The translations under genes and the position numbers were made by a program. The notes below the pieces were generated by a model, which made no database searches, had not been told where the DNA came from, and was given only the letters and a program-made list of their open reading frames with translations. Below are positions 50,748 through 59,661 of a stretch of 64,000 nucleotides of DNA, piece after piece. Source of the stretch: WJKQ01 sp043810515 (lineage in GTDB: Bacteria > Patescibacteriota > Gracilibacteria > UBA1369 > LOWO2-01-FULL-3); contig JBDRNZ010000001.1 of NCBI GenBank assembly GCA_043810515.1, positions 1 through 64,000 on the forward strand. Reading direction: 5' to 3'. Each line of letters begins with the position of its first letter. Within the stretch, counting starts at the first letter, position 1.

Positions 50748-51578
50748 ACCCATCGGATCTAGGCACAAAGCATAGAGAGTAACAGTAAGAGAACCTGCTG
50801 TGGTGTTTTTTAATGCTGACCAACAGGTATTACTGGAGGGATAAAGTGCCAAAACATCAACAGCCCCTGCGATATACCCACAACTTACAAGATATTCCCC
50901 TGCATTGCATACGGTGGATTTAGATACAAGTGCCCCAGCTGATATTGAATTTGAAGTAAATCGGCGATTATAAGTTCCGAATTTAGTTGCCTGGACATTG
51001 CCGGTCACGACCAGATTTGCGTCACTGACTGTTACCTGGTTTAAATAAGCAAAAGTAGCAGAATGATTAACCGAATCAAGAGTTAGAGTGGGATCTTCCC
51101 CGCTACCCATTGAGGTTAAATGTAGTGCCGAATTATTAGGTGATGACACATTTGTTATTTTTGATAAAACCAAACTTGTAACAGGATTTAAAGTGTTTAC
51201 ATTCACCGTACCGCCAAAAGTAACACTATTTAAAAATGTAGTAGCTCCATTAACATTCATACCTCCCGTTACTTCCACTCTCGCACCTGAAACATCTATA
51301 CTTGAACTGTAAGGATCAGATCCTGAGACAGTACCGTCAACAGTCATATTTCCACCGACATTAACGTCATCGCTCACATCAGCAGTATTTACGGTCAATC
51401 CGCCGTTTACACCGGCACTTCCTGTAACAGTTAAACCTGTAAAGGTCGGAGCGACTCCTGGTCCAGGAGGCTCATAAGTGGGCGCGCCGACTGCGGCATT
51501 CATCCCAAATATTAAAACTCCCGCAAGTACGGCAAGCCCTCCTGTAACTAAAGCGACTTTGAGTCCTTTATTTTTCAT
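50742..51578 (-). CDS. Exported repetitive beta-rich protein
   Basis: 278 residues. Signal/anchor helix at 8-28. Then a Thr/Val/Gly/Asn-rich chain with short repeated phrases (LTVTGSAGVNGGLTVNTADVS, DDVNVGGNMTVDGTVSG when read in part) typical of a beta-helix or trimeric tail-fibre-like fold. A Cys-containing C-terminal part of about 75 residues follows (STVCNAGEYLVSCGYIAG ... CLDP). Likely a secreted or surface protein. No known domain name can be assigned with confidence. Its promoter is at 51604-51632. Confidence 0.75.
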   Translation of the reverse strand: MKNKGLKVALVTGGLAVLAGVLIFGMNAAVGAPTYEPPGPGVAPTFTGLTVTGSAGVNGGLTVNTADVSDDVNVGGNMTVDGTVSGSDPYSSSIDVSGARVEVTGGMNVNGATTFLNSVTFGGTVNVNTLNPVTSLVLSKITNVSSPNNSALHLTSMGSGEDPTLTLDSVNHSATFAYLNQVTVSDANLVVTGNVQATKFGTYNRRFTSNSISAGALVSKSTVCNAGEYLVSCGYIAGAVDVLALYPSSNTCWSALKNTTAGSLTVTLYALCLDPMGL

Positions 51579-51603
51579 TTTTATTTTTGTTAAATTTAAT
51601 TAC

Positions 51604-51632
51604 ATTCTAACATAAAAACGTTTCCCTGACAA
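51604..51632 (-). promoter_or_regulatory. Promoter of the beta-rich surface gene
   Basis: On the minus strand TTGTCA (51632-51627), 17-nt spacer, TAGAAT (51609-51604). The ATG at 51578 is 25 nt downstream. Confidence 0.7.
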
Positions 51633-51747
51633 GCCCCCTGTGGCCAGTCAGTCCGACATGTCCGGACCTGTTCTTCCATTCGCAAATGTAAAAAAGTAAA
51701 AAATAAAGCATACACCCGCCTCGCCCCCAAGATTCCCGCAAGCAAAA

Positions 51748-51776
51748 GCCAAACCCCAATCGCCGGCGATGAATCA
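51748..51776 (+). repeat. Fragment matching the HNH gene (PIAGDES block)
   Basis: 29 nt here match 27 of 29 nt of the HNH gene at 56945-56973, including a perfect 21-nt core. Read in the same frame it gives PIAGDES, then a stop at 51789. It may be a remnant of a second HNH-family gene or a shared short element. Confidence 0.5.
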
Positions 51777-51801
51777 AAAAATAATCTCTAGATATAGCAA
51801 C

Positions 51802-51918
51802 CCGCCGCCAAGCCCCGCCGCCAAGCCCCGCCGCCAAGCCCCGCCGCCAAAACCCGCCGCCAAAACCCGCCGCCAAAACCCGCCGCCAAAACCCGCCGCC
51901 AAAACCCGCCGCCAAAAT
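51802..51918. repeat. Nine tandem 13-bp repeats
   Basis: Three copies of CCGCCGCCAAGCC followed by six copies of CCGCCGCCAAAAC (the last ends in T). The 13-bp period shifts the frame, so it is not a coding repeat. It sits between two surface-protein genes, just downstream of the 607-residue gene's stop. No gene is seen between 51579 and 51931. Confidence 0.9.
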
Positions 51919-51931
51919 CTGTATCCGGTCC

Positions 51932-53755
51932 CTATTCCACCATCACCGCGTCCCTGATCTCAAATTTTATATTATCAGTAATACTTGGAATAGTTGGCGA
52001 CCAAACCGGCCAGGCCTCTATTTCGACTTTGTTTATTTCCGGAAGATTTTGGATATAAAGCTTGGCGTCCTCGATGTTTTTACCGGCGATATGTTCCTTG
52101 ATTTTGTTCAGCAGCTGCTGGCCGTTCTCTTTTTTGGGATCAATGGAGAACTGCTCGATTCCTTTTATGTTTGCGGTAATTTTGATTTTTCCGGTGCGTT
52201 CGTCCCATTCAAAAATTCTATAGGAAGTGGAATCCTCGTTTATTTTTAAAAGATCTTTCTGTGGGCTTTTTTTCAACAAAAGTTCGCTTTTCAAAATTTC
52301 CAGCATCGCATCGTGATCGTAATAAACCCCGCTTACATCTATATCTCCTGTGATGGTGAACTCGGAGACGTCTTTTTCGAGAAGATCCGAAGGAACGTCA
52401 ATGTGAGCTTCTCCTATTTTTATAGCGCCTTCGCCTTCAAGCAGGGTATAAAGCTCCGGACTTCCAACAAGTTCGCTTTTCGACACAACTGCGTCCTTAA
52501 GTTCGTCTACTGCGCTTTTATAAAGTTCGTCATTCAGCCGCGACTTCGCGGCTTCAATATCCTGTTCTGAAATAAAGGTGGTGTAATCGGTCACGCCGCC
52601 TGTCATCGGCTCATAGCTTTCAGCGTAAAGTTTTGACTGGCTGTCGCCTTTAAGCCCGGGAAGAGTAAATCTCTCAGGCCCGACATTGCCTCTTTCACCC
52701 ACGATAGCGCCGTAAGCATCCACCTGATCCGCTATTACAAAAGCCTCAAGTTTGCCAGGCCCGTCATTTGTGGCTGCCGGAACGGTAACGGAACTATTGA
52801 TTCTGAAAACAATACCGTCATCTGTTTGAAATCTCGTCTGGGCCATAAGAGGCCACGCGTTGCCCACGGTGTTGATGATTGTAAGTTTTCCGCTGGAGTT
52901 TGCGCCATTTTCTGAAAACTTTTTACCGGTCGCAAAATGGGTGATTGTTTTTGTGACATCCGTTTCAATCGGATAACTGGCGATCATGTGCGGCGGCCTG
53001 CTTTCGAGCTCGGACCGGTTTTTTTGATAATCGGCCAGCGTGATATTTACGGACTTTTCGAGAACACTTGCGGAGGGCGTAAGATAAACGGTGACGCCGG
53101 GTAGTGCAATATATATGATGATAAGCAAAATAAAAACACTCGCGACAACAAGCCCGATCAGGGCATGGCGGTTCGGCGCGACAAGAACAAATTTTGTTTT
53201 TTCTTTCTTTTTCTGTGGAGTCGCTGAGGAACTGATTTTGGAAATATCCACGGTTTTTTTTGAATTTTTCTTACCGAGAATCTCACCTATTGAAAGTTTA
53301 CGTTCGGTAAGGCGTGTCGGAGCCTGCTCCTCAACAGAATTCACAGTCGCTTTTAGAGGAGTTATGCGAAGCTGCTCGTCCTCCGTTTCAGTTGAAAAAA
53401 GTGCCGGCCCTTCGCCGGTTGATTTGTTATAAACCTCCATCCCGACCTGCTGGGCGAGATGAATTCCATTTTTGTCATTTGTAATGAGGTAAACGGTTTT
53501 GTTGTCGTCTTCGGCTTTCCTTTTGAGAATTTTAAGGTTTACGATGCTCTGAAAAACAATAGCCCTTTTCGGAATAACGATGTAGACGTTTTTTGCCCTG
53601 ACCGCACGCACTTTGTCATAAACTTCCGTGACTTCCTCGTCTATTTCGGCATAGACAACTTTTTTTGTTGGAATGACCTCGGTTTTTGTTGAAACTTCCT
53701 CGCTTTCCGCGCTTTTTTCAGGTTTTTTATCTTCTTTTTTCTTTTTTGGAGGCAT
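51932..53755 (-). CDS. Large single-pass membrane protein (baseplate-J-like annotation group)
   Basis: 607 residues. Lys/Glu-rich head (1-30), a cytoplasmic alpha/beta domain (about 50-120, NVYIVIPKRAIVFQSIVNLKIL) and a linker. One membrane helix lies at about 208-230, followed by about 375 extracytoplasmic residues with repeated beta modules (VTVYLTPSASVLEKSVNITLAD, then FTLPGLKGDSQSK). Similar proteins in CPR genomes are usually labelled baseplate J/gp47 family, but I see no phage context. It lies 9 nt downstream of the FtsA/PilM-like gene, so the pair is probably an operon. It may be the membrane partner of that ATPase. Confidence 0.75.
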   Translation of the reverse strand: MPPKKKKEDKKPEKSAESEEVSTKTEVIPTKKVVYAEIDEEVTEVYDKVRAVRAKNVYIVIPKRAIVFQSIVNLKILKRKAEDDNKTVYLITNDKNGIHLAQQVGMEVYNKSTGEGPALFSTETEDEQLRITPLKATVNSVEEQAPTRLTERKLSIGEILGKKNSKKTVDISKISSSATPQKKKEKTKFVLVAPNRHALIGLVVASVFILLIIIYIALPGVTVYLTPSASVLEKSVNITLADYQKNRSELESRPPHMIASYPIETDVTKTITHFATGKKFSENGANSSGKLTIINTVGNAWPLMAQTRFQTDDGIVFRINSSVTVPAATNDGPGKLEAFVIADQVDAYGAIVGERGNVGPERFTLPGLKGDSQSKLYAESYEPMTGGVTDYTTFISEQDIEAAKSRLNDELYKSAVDELKDAVVSKSELVGSPELYTLLEGEGAIKIGEAHIDVPSDLLEKDVSEFTITGDIDVSGVYYDHDAMLEILKSELLLKKSPQKDLLKINEDSTSYRIFEWDERTGKIKITANIKGIEQFSIDPKKENGQQLLNKIKEHIAGKNIEDAKLYIQNLPEINKVEIEAWPVWSPTIPSITDNIKFEIRDAVMVE

Positions 53756-53764
53756 TTATTGCAA

Positions 53765-55018
53765 TTACATTTGCATTAGACGAACCACCTTTTTAAGGAC
53801 TTTTGGCAAAAGCTGTTCCTCATTGATAAATGTCAGGGCAAGATTTGCAAGCGCCATTGGTACTATATTCTGCTGGTCTTTAATAAGCTTTGTTTCGTCA
53901 TGTAAATTTGTAACCATTTTTGGATTGAGAAAATTAATCTGGGGTTTTTTTGTGAATGGTAACGACTTAACCCATTCACGGCTTTCCAGAGCCTCCTTTA
54001 TTTCCGGAAGATGACTTCCGCCGCCAGAAAGAAGAATTTTTGAAGGAAGAACATCTATGTCATCAAATTCCTCCAGCGTTAAAACAACGCCGCTAAGCCA
54101 TACATCACTGTCGGTTTTCATTGTTTCCCGGACAATTTTATTGGATTGTCTTTCAAGATTATCATTGCTGTATGCAAGTTTTATTTCCTCAGCTTCCTGA
54201 AAAGAAATATTTAAAGTCTGAGCGATGCGTTTTGTAAAAGTGCGTCCTCCAAGCGTGAACATTTTTGTGCCTTCGACAGCGCCGTTTCTTACAACCGCGA
54301 TATCGGTAGTGCCGCCGCCGATATCAATAAAAATTGCGCCGAACTGGCCGCTGTCCTCATGTCCCAGGCAGCGCGTCAAAGCGTAAGGCTCCGCCGTAAT
54401 CGACAAAAGTTCCTTATCTATTTCGGCCGCTATGGTCTGCAGAGAGCCGTAATGCACAAGCGGCGCAAAAGCGTTGAATATACTCAAAGTCACTTCTTTT
54501 CCCTGAAAACCGATTGGGTTTGTGACTTTATAACCATCAATTCTCACGTCGACAATTGCGGCATTCACAAGTTTTACGTCAATCTCATTATATCCGGTTT
54601 CATAAGCCAGTTGCGTCCTCACGCTGTCAAAAGCCCGCCACTGCACTTTATGGACAATATTTTTGAGTTCCGCCAGATCAATTTTGCTGTTTGCGTCCCT
54701 GCGGACATAACTTGTCGTGTTTGTCGCGCCTTTCACAAGTTCCCCGGAAATTCCAAGTATCATTTTTGAAGTGGAAACGCCGGCCATGTTTTCAGCCTCC
54801 TTTATCGCGCTATGGCAATTCGCAATAACAGACGCGATATCAGTAACAACGCCGCTCTGCATATCGCCAAGCTTTTGTTGCTTTCGTCCGACACCCAAAA
54901 TACGGCCTTTTTGCCCGGCGGCTTCGCACACCAGTGCCTTCACACAGTCCGTGCCAATATCGAGAGCAAGAAAATAAGCGTCGCTGGATCTTTTTTTAAT
55001 TCTGCGAAAAAGTCTCAT
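53765..55018 (-). CDS. FtsA/PilM-like actin-fold ATPase
   Basis: 417 residues from ATG 55018 (MRLFRRIKKRSSDAYF); a longer frame begins 17 codons earlier. Actin-like features are ALDIGTDCVKALV (phosphate 1), FIDIGGGTTDIAVV (phosphate 2) and LLSGGGSHLPEIKEAL (adenosine). A large inserted subdomain with NPIGFQGKEVTLSIFNAFAP is FtsA-like. The basic start could be a membrane-targeting helix. It could be the cell-division FtsA or the pilus PilM; no ftsZ or pilNO genes are next to it. Confidence 0.85.
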   Translation of the reverse strand: MRLFRRIKKRSSDAYFLALDIGTDCVKALVCEAAGQKGRILGVGRKQQKLGDMQSGVVTDIASVIANCHSAIKEAENMAGVSTSKMILGISGELVKGATNTTSYVRRDANSKIDLAELKNIVHKVQWRAFDSVRTQLAYETGYNEIDVKLVNAAIVDVRIDGYKVTNPIGFQGKEVTLSIFNAFAPLVHYGSLQTIAAEIDKELLSITAEPYALTRCLGHEDSGQFGAIFIDIGGGTTDIAVVRNGAVEGTKMFTLGGRTFTKRIAQTLNISFQEAEEIKLAYSNDNLERQSNKIVRETMKTDSDVWLSGVVLTLEEFDDIDVLPSKILLSGGGSHLPEIKEALESREWVKSLPFTKKPQINFLNPKMVTNLHDETKLIKDQQNIVPMALANLALTFINEEQLLPKVLKKVVRLMQM

Positions 55019-55078
55019 GAAAATTTTTACAGCAATGGGAAATATAAGGAAAATACGCCCAAAAAGCAAGCAGCCTGA

Positions 55079-56182
55079 TTATTTATACCAGTTGCTTCCG
55101 CTGTCAAAAGCAGTCTTGTTCCTGCTTCGGTCTTTATATCTCTCGAATCCGAGTTCGATAAGCCTGTCCACGAGTTCATTATAAGAGATTCCATTATGCG
55201 CTATCATCTTCGGATACATGCTTATGGAAGTAAAACCCGGCATTGTGTTGAGTTCGTTTAGATAAATCTCTCCGCTGTCGCGGTCGAGAAAACTGTCCAC
55301 GCGCGCAAGCCCGCTGCAGTCCAGCAGCTTGTAGGCCTTTATACTTATTTCCCGGATTTTTTCGGAACTTTCCTTCGCAATATCTGCAGGAACCTGTGTC
55401 GTGGACACGCCGTTAACATATTTATCAAAAAAATCATAAAATTCCCCGCCAACGATAATTTCACCAACCTCAGCCGCAATCGGGTCATCATTCCCAAGCA
55501 CGGCGCACTCGATCTCTCTCGCATTCACAGCTTTCTCAACCAGTATCCGCCTGTCAAAACCCGCGGCAAGTTCAATAGCTTTTGCGAGATCGTTTTTATC
55601 TTTGACTTTCGAAATTCCCACGGACGAACCCATATTTGCGGGCTTCACAAAGCAGGGGATTCCTATATTTTTCTCAATATGGGACATAATTGCATCTTTC
55701 TCGGTAGCCCACGAGCCGCGGTTAAAACCCACATAAGGAACAACCGGCAGACCAGCGGATCCCCACACAGCTTTGCACTGCAGCTTGTCCATAGCCGTGG
55801 ACGAAGCCAAAACCCCGCATCCGACATAAGCGATATTCATCATTTCAAACATTCCCTGAATCGTCCCGTCCTCGCCGAAAGGCCCATGTAGAACCGGGAA
55901 AAATATGTCGATTTTTGCGAATTTTCCCTCGTCGTCAATAAAGCCTTTCTTTTCCGGATCGGTCGAAGCGAAAACCTGTTTCAGGCCCTCGTAATTTTGC
56001 TTTTTGAATTTTTCCAGGCAATTTTCCCCGATCAGCCATTTGCCGTCCCGGGTGATGCCGATTTCGAGAATGTCATATTTTTCTTTGTCCAGCGCTTTGA
56101 TAACGCTCGCCGCGGATACAAGCGAAACTTCATGCTCACCGCTGCGCCCGCCAAAAATAACTCCGACATTGATTTTTTCCAT
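55079..56182 (-). CDS. ddl: D-alanine--D-alanine ligase
   Basis: 367 residues. ATP-grasp ligase making the D-Ala-D-Ala end of peptidoglycan. GGRSGEHEVSLVSA at the N-terminus, VLHGPFGEDGTIQG, PCFVKPANMGSSVGISKV, EIECAVLGND and LNELNTMPGFTSISMYPKM are visible. The Tyr/Phe of the omega loop lies in YDFFDKYVNG, where Ddl usually has Y. A Phe-type motif (as in vancomycin-resistant D-Lac ligases) is not assigned. It lies 61 nt downstream of the FtsA-like gene. D-Ala for it would come from alr at 57640. Confidence 0.94.
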   Translation of the reverse strand: MEKINVGVIFGGRSGEHEVSLVSAASVIKALDKEKYDILEIGITRDGKWLIGENCLEKFKKQNYEGLKQVFASTDPEKKGFIDDEGKFAKIDIFFPVLHGPFGEDGTIQGMFEMMNIAYVGCGVLASSTAMDKLQCKAVWGSAGLPVVPYVGFNRGSWATEKDAIMSHIEKNIGIPCFVKPANMGSSVGISKVKDKNDLAKAIELAAGFDRRILVEKAVNAREIECAVLGNDDPIAAEVGEIIVGGEFYDFFDKYVNGVSTTQVPADIAKESSEKIREISIKAYKLLDCSGLARVDSFLDRDSGEIYLNELNTMPGFTSISMYPKMIAHNGISYNELVDRLIELGFERYKDRSRNKTAFDSGSNWYK

Positions 56183-56430
56183 GACTGGAAATTACCAAAA
56201 ATTACGGATTTTCTCAATACTTATGTGTTATATAAACTTCTCGGCATATATGCTTCAGCCCTTCACGCACTTATATGAACTTCTCCGCGCTCGCCGTGGT
56301 TTCCGGAATTTTTTGTCGCACTTTCGTACTCCTTACGCCAGCACATCCCGCCACGCTTTCGGATTTTTTTAGGAAAATTTTAAGTTTTTTTAACAAAAAT
56401 TTAATCTTTGTTTGATAATCTTCATCTGCA

Positions 56431-57612
56431 ATGCTGAAATACAAAATTCAAAATTCCACAGATTCAAGGCCTGCCGACCCGAAAAAGCCTGTCGACCCGA
56501 AAGCACTTTCGGATGCGGAACTTTATGACCTCTGCCAGGAGTACGGCCTTAACGCGAAAGTCTGGCTGAGGCGCTTCGCGGGGCTTCTGCCTGAGGTAAA
56601 CCGGCGCATGCTTTATCGTAAAAAAGGATTTATTTCGATTTTTGAATTTGCGAAAAAACTTTGTGGGATGAACGAATTTACGGTTGAAAGAATTCTCAAT
56701 CTTTCGAACCGACTGTCGGACAAGCCGGCTCTCCGCGCCCAGTTTGAATCCGGTCTCCAGGGCTGGAGCAAAATAGAAGCCGTCTCATTCATCGCAACCC
56801 CAAAAACCGAAAAAGACTGGGCGGAAAAAGTGGAAAAAATGCCAAGACGTGTTCTCGAAACTTATGTAAGTCGTTACAGAAAAGAAATTCTCTCAAAATC
56901 AACTTCCGGATCTCAATTGCAGAGCTTAAACACGGTATTAGGCAGCCAACTCCCAATCGCCGGCGATGAATCGCAGATCATCGCCGCGATAAGTCAAGGG
57001 TTTAGATTTCAAGACCTTAAATTTCTGTCATTTCAGGTAAGCCGAGAAATCGAACATAAATTAAGACTGTTCAAGCAAAAACTTGAAAAACAAAAAAAGG
57101 GGCCTCTCAGCTGGAACGAGGTTTTTGAGGCTCTGCTCGAATACACTCCACTTTCACCAGTCGTTCCTCCTGCCGCCAAATCCACCGCGCCGCCTGCCAT
57201 CATTCCTTCCACCACAAAATCCACCGCGCCTACATCCGCAAAGTCAGCCATTCCCACCTCCACCGCGTCGCCCGCCGCCCCTCTAATTCCACCAAAACCC
57301 TCCGCATCCGGCAGGGCAATTCCCGCGGCTATCAAAAATTTTCTTCAGAAAAAATACGGCACTTCATGTGCCTACCCAAATTGTAACAAGCCTCTCGAGG
57401 TCTATCACCATACAAAAAGATTCGCGATCACCCGCAGTCACGACCCGAAATTTATAGTCCCGCTCTGCGGCTTGCATCACAGTCTTGCGCACACTGGCCT
57501 GATCGAAAACGAGCAGGACCCGCCGGAAAACTGGCGCATCAAAGAGAAAGTCGACAAAACATCGCTCACCGAACTTATCGACAAAAGAATGCGCGATTTT
57601 AAGCCCGATTAA
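56431..57612 (+). CDS. HNH-endonuclease-like protein with Pro/Ala/Ser linker
   Basis: 393 residues. An N-terminal helical domain (about 25-150) has LPEVNRRMLYRKKGFISIFEFAKKLCGMNEFTVERIL and LRAQFESGLQGWSKIEAV, which is the arrangement of HNH proteins related to DUF222. A central helical part follows, then a Pro/Ala/Ser/Thr linker (about 245-300), and a C-terminal HNH-like Zn module with CAYPNCNKPLEVYHHTKRF and PLCGLHHSLAHTG (Cys, His and the HH catalytic-type pair). Probably a DNA endonuclease, perhaps of a mobile or defence kind. An internal segment (PIAGDES) recurs at 51748 and 62005. A promoter-like TTAACA/GATAAT (18-nt spacer) lies just upstream. Confidence 0.8.
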   Translation: MLKYKIQNSTDSRPADPKKPVDPKALSDAELYDLCQEYGLNAKVWLRRFAGLLPEVNRRMLYRKKGFISIFEFAKKLCGMNEFTVERILNLSNRLSDKPALRAQFESGLQGWSKIEAVSFIATPKTEKDWAEKVEKMPRRVLETYVSRYRKEILSKSTSGSQLQSLNTVLGSQLPIAGDESQIIAAISQGFRFQDLKFLSFQVSREIEHKLRLFKQKLEKQKKGPLSWNEVFEALLEYTPLSPVVPPAAKSTAPPAIIPSTTKSTAPTSAKSAIPTSTASPAAPLIPPKPSASGRAIPAAIKNFLQKKYGTSCAYPNCNKPLEVYHHTKRFAITRSHDPKFIVPLCGLHHSLAHTGLIENEQDPPENWRIKEKVDKTSLTELIDKRMRDFKPD

Positions 57613-57639
57613 GTTTCAGGCCTGACCAAAAATCCAGCT

Positions 57640-58785
57640 TTATATATACATTCTCGGAATCCGCTCATTTACGCGTGTCGGGATCTCGTAGTTGATCGTG
57701 TCGGCCCACTGCGCGAAAAGCTCGGCGCTGATATTTTCATCGCCATCGCGGCCAATGAGCACGACCTCGTCTTCGAGAGAGGCATTTGGTATATCCGTAA
57801 CGTCGGCCATTATTATATTCATGCAGACCCTGCCGCAAAGCGGAGCCCTCTTGCCTTGAATGAGCACATGTGCGCGCCCGCTTACCCCGCGGTCATATCC
57901 GTCATAATAACCTACAGGAATAATCGCAACCCGCGTCTGGCGCGTTGTTTTGTAGGTGCAGCCGTAACCAATGCACTCACCGGCGGGGACGGTTTTGACC
58001 TGCGCTACTTTTGCTTTCCAGGTAAAAGCGGGGGAGAACTGAGCGCTGCCGCCGACCTCTTTTGTATATGATAAATGGGTTTCTTTCGACGGCCACATGC
58101 CATAGCAGGAAATTCCCGGACGGACCATATCAAAGTGCGTTTCCGGAAAAATAAGGGTCGCCGCCGAATTCCCGCAGTGTTTTATAGGAACTTTTATTCC
58201 GGATTTTTCAAGAATGGAAACGGCTTTGTTAAACCTGGCAAGCTGAATCTCCGCGTAGCCGTGATCGGTTGTATCCTCGATATTTGCGAAATGAGTGGAA
58301 AGTCCCTCGAGTTCTATCCGATCAAAACTTCTTATATACTCTGCCATCTCAACCAGATCATCAATTGCGACACCCTGCCTATTGTTTCCGGTCTCAATTT
58401 TTAAATGAACTTTAGTTCTTTTTCCGCCTTCACCGGCCGCCTCCGCCAGTCGGGAAATGGTTTCTTTATTATAAACAACCATCCTTAAATCCAGCGCAAT
58501 AGCCTCGGCGAGTTCATCAAAAGGCACATATCCGAGAACATAAATCGGCGAAAAAATCCCAGCCTCCCGAAGCGCCCGCGCCTCATATACGGCATTTACC
58601 GCAAGCCAATCCGCGCCTGCGTCCAGAAAAGTTTTCGCGCACTCAATAAGTCCGTGCCCGTAGGCATTTGCCTTCACGCACGGACACAGAATCCGGTCCG
58701 CACCTATAACTTCACGAAACTGGCGTATATTTTTACGCAGGGCCTCTCTGGAAATTTCTACCCAAGTTAATTCTGTTGTGACCAT
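57640..58785 (-). CDS. alr: Alanine racemase
   Basis: 381 residues. PLP TIM-barrel with the cofactor Lys in CVKANAYGHGL (about 38). GNNRQGVAI and a C-terminal beta-domain with GRVCMNIIMADVTD follow. Supplies D-Ala to Ddl (55079) for peptidoglycan. The overall length is usual. Start at the ATG 58785. Convergent with the HNH gene. Confidence 0.94.
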   Translation of the reverse strand: MVTTELTWVEISREALRKNIRQFREVIGADRILCPCVKANAYGHGLIECAKTFLDAGADWLAVNAVYEARALREAGIFSPIYVLGYVPFDELAEAIALDLRMVVYNKETISRLAEAAGEGGKRTKVHLKIETGNNRQGVAIDDLVEMAEYIRSFDRIELEGLSTHFANIEDTTDHGYAEIQLARFNKAVSILEKSGIKVPIKHCGNSAATLIFPETHFDMVRPGISCYGMWPSKETHLSYTKEVGGSAQFSPAFTWKAKVAQVKTVPAGECIGYGCTYKTTRQTRVAIIPVGYYDGYDRGVSGRAHVLIQGKRAPLCGRVCMNIIMADVTDIPNASLEDEVVLIGRDGDENISAELFAQWADTINYEIPTRVNERIPRMYI

Positions 58786-58914
58786 AACTCAGAGCTTATC
58801 ATGAACCAGAGCTTAGATAAATCTGTTTAAAAATCAACCCCATTACGACGCGATTGACGAAAGGCCCACTCCCTTATATAATCTAATTCCGCTTCCACAA
58901 ATAACCCTAAAAAT

Positions 58915-59646
58915 ATGTTTGAAAATAACCCGCACAGCCCTCATAACAGCCCTCATAATCCCAACGAATCACACGCGACCGCGGCCGCCATCCCGCGCAC
59001 CGGCATAGAGGCCACTTTTTTCGGCAAAGTAATGGCGTTTTTCGCGCTCGCGGTATTTACGTCCGCGCTCGGCACTTTCGTCGCATACAATTATTTCATA
59101 GATGTTTTTATAAACACGCCGGCACTTATGTACCTGCTTTTCGCAGGAGAACTCGCAATAATTTTCACATCAAGACTCTGGAGGACACACAGTCCGTTAA
59201 ATAAACTTATGTTCGCATTATTTGCGTTTATAACCGGAGTAACTCTTGCCCCGATTCTCTGGGTGCTCGCAAGTTCGCCGGGCGGAACCGCAATAGTGAC
59301 AAAAGCCTTACTGGCGACCGGTCTCACGTTTACAGCCACGGGAGTCCTGGGCTGGACGACCAAGCGAAATCTCGCAAGCCTCGGCGGATTTTTGATGATG
59401 GCTCTTTTTGGAATGATAACAGTCGGTGTTATAGGAATTTTTATACCGTGGGGCAACGCATTTGAAATGATATTTTCGGGAGTCGGCGTTTTACTGTTCA
59501 GCGGCTTTATCGTCGTCGATTTTAACAGGCTGAAACATTATCCGCAGGACGCGTACATCGACGCGGCAATGGCGCTATATCTCGATATATTCAACCTTTT
59601 CCTTTATATTTTGAGATTTGTCATGTCCCTTTCCGGGCGGAATTAA
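58915..59646 (+). CDS. Bax inhibitor-1-family (YccA/YbhL-like) membrane protein
   Basis: 243 residues. A His/Asn/Pro-rich N-terminal tail (1-30) precedes seven hydrophobic helices. Family traits are FFGKVMAFFALAVFTSALGTF at the start, LFAFITGVTLAPILWVLASS in the middle, and DAYIDAAMALYLDIFNLFLYILRF at the end. Characterised members act in Ca2+ leak or membrane protease control. No partner is seen nearby. Confidence 0.9.
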   Translation: MFENNPHSPHNSPHNPNESHATAAAIPRTGIEATFFGKVMAFFALAVFTSALGTFVAYNYFIDVFINTPALMYLLFAGELAIIFTSRLWRTHSPLNKLMFALFAFITGVTLAPILWVLASSPGGTAIVTKALLATGLTFTATGVLGWTTKRNLASLGGFLMMALFGMITVGVIGIFIPWGNAFEMIFSGVGVLLFSGFIVVDFNRLKHYPQDAYIDAAMALYLDIFNLFLYILRFVMSLSGRN

Positions 59647-59661
59647 TAAACACACTTTAAA

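Noticed and set aside
51802..51918. Repeats as a CRISPR array
   Set aside because: Units are head-to-tail without spacers and no cas gene lies nearby.
51607..51957. Frames across the 13-bp repeats read as Gly/Trp/Arg- or Pro/Ala/Lys-rich proteins
   Set aside because: The period is 13, frames shift, there is no start signal, and the repeat makes both strands open artificially.
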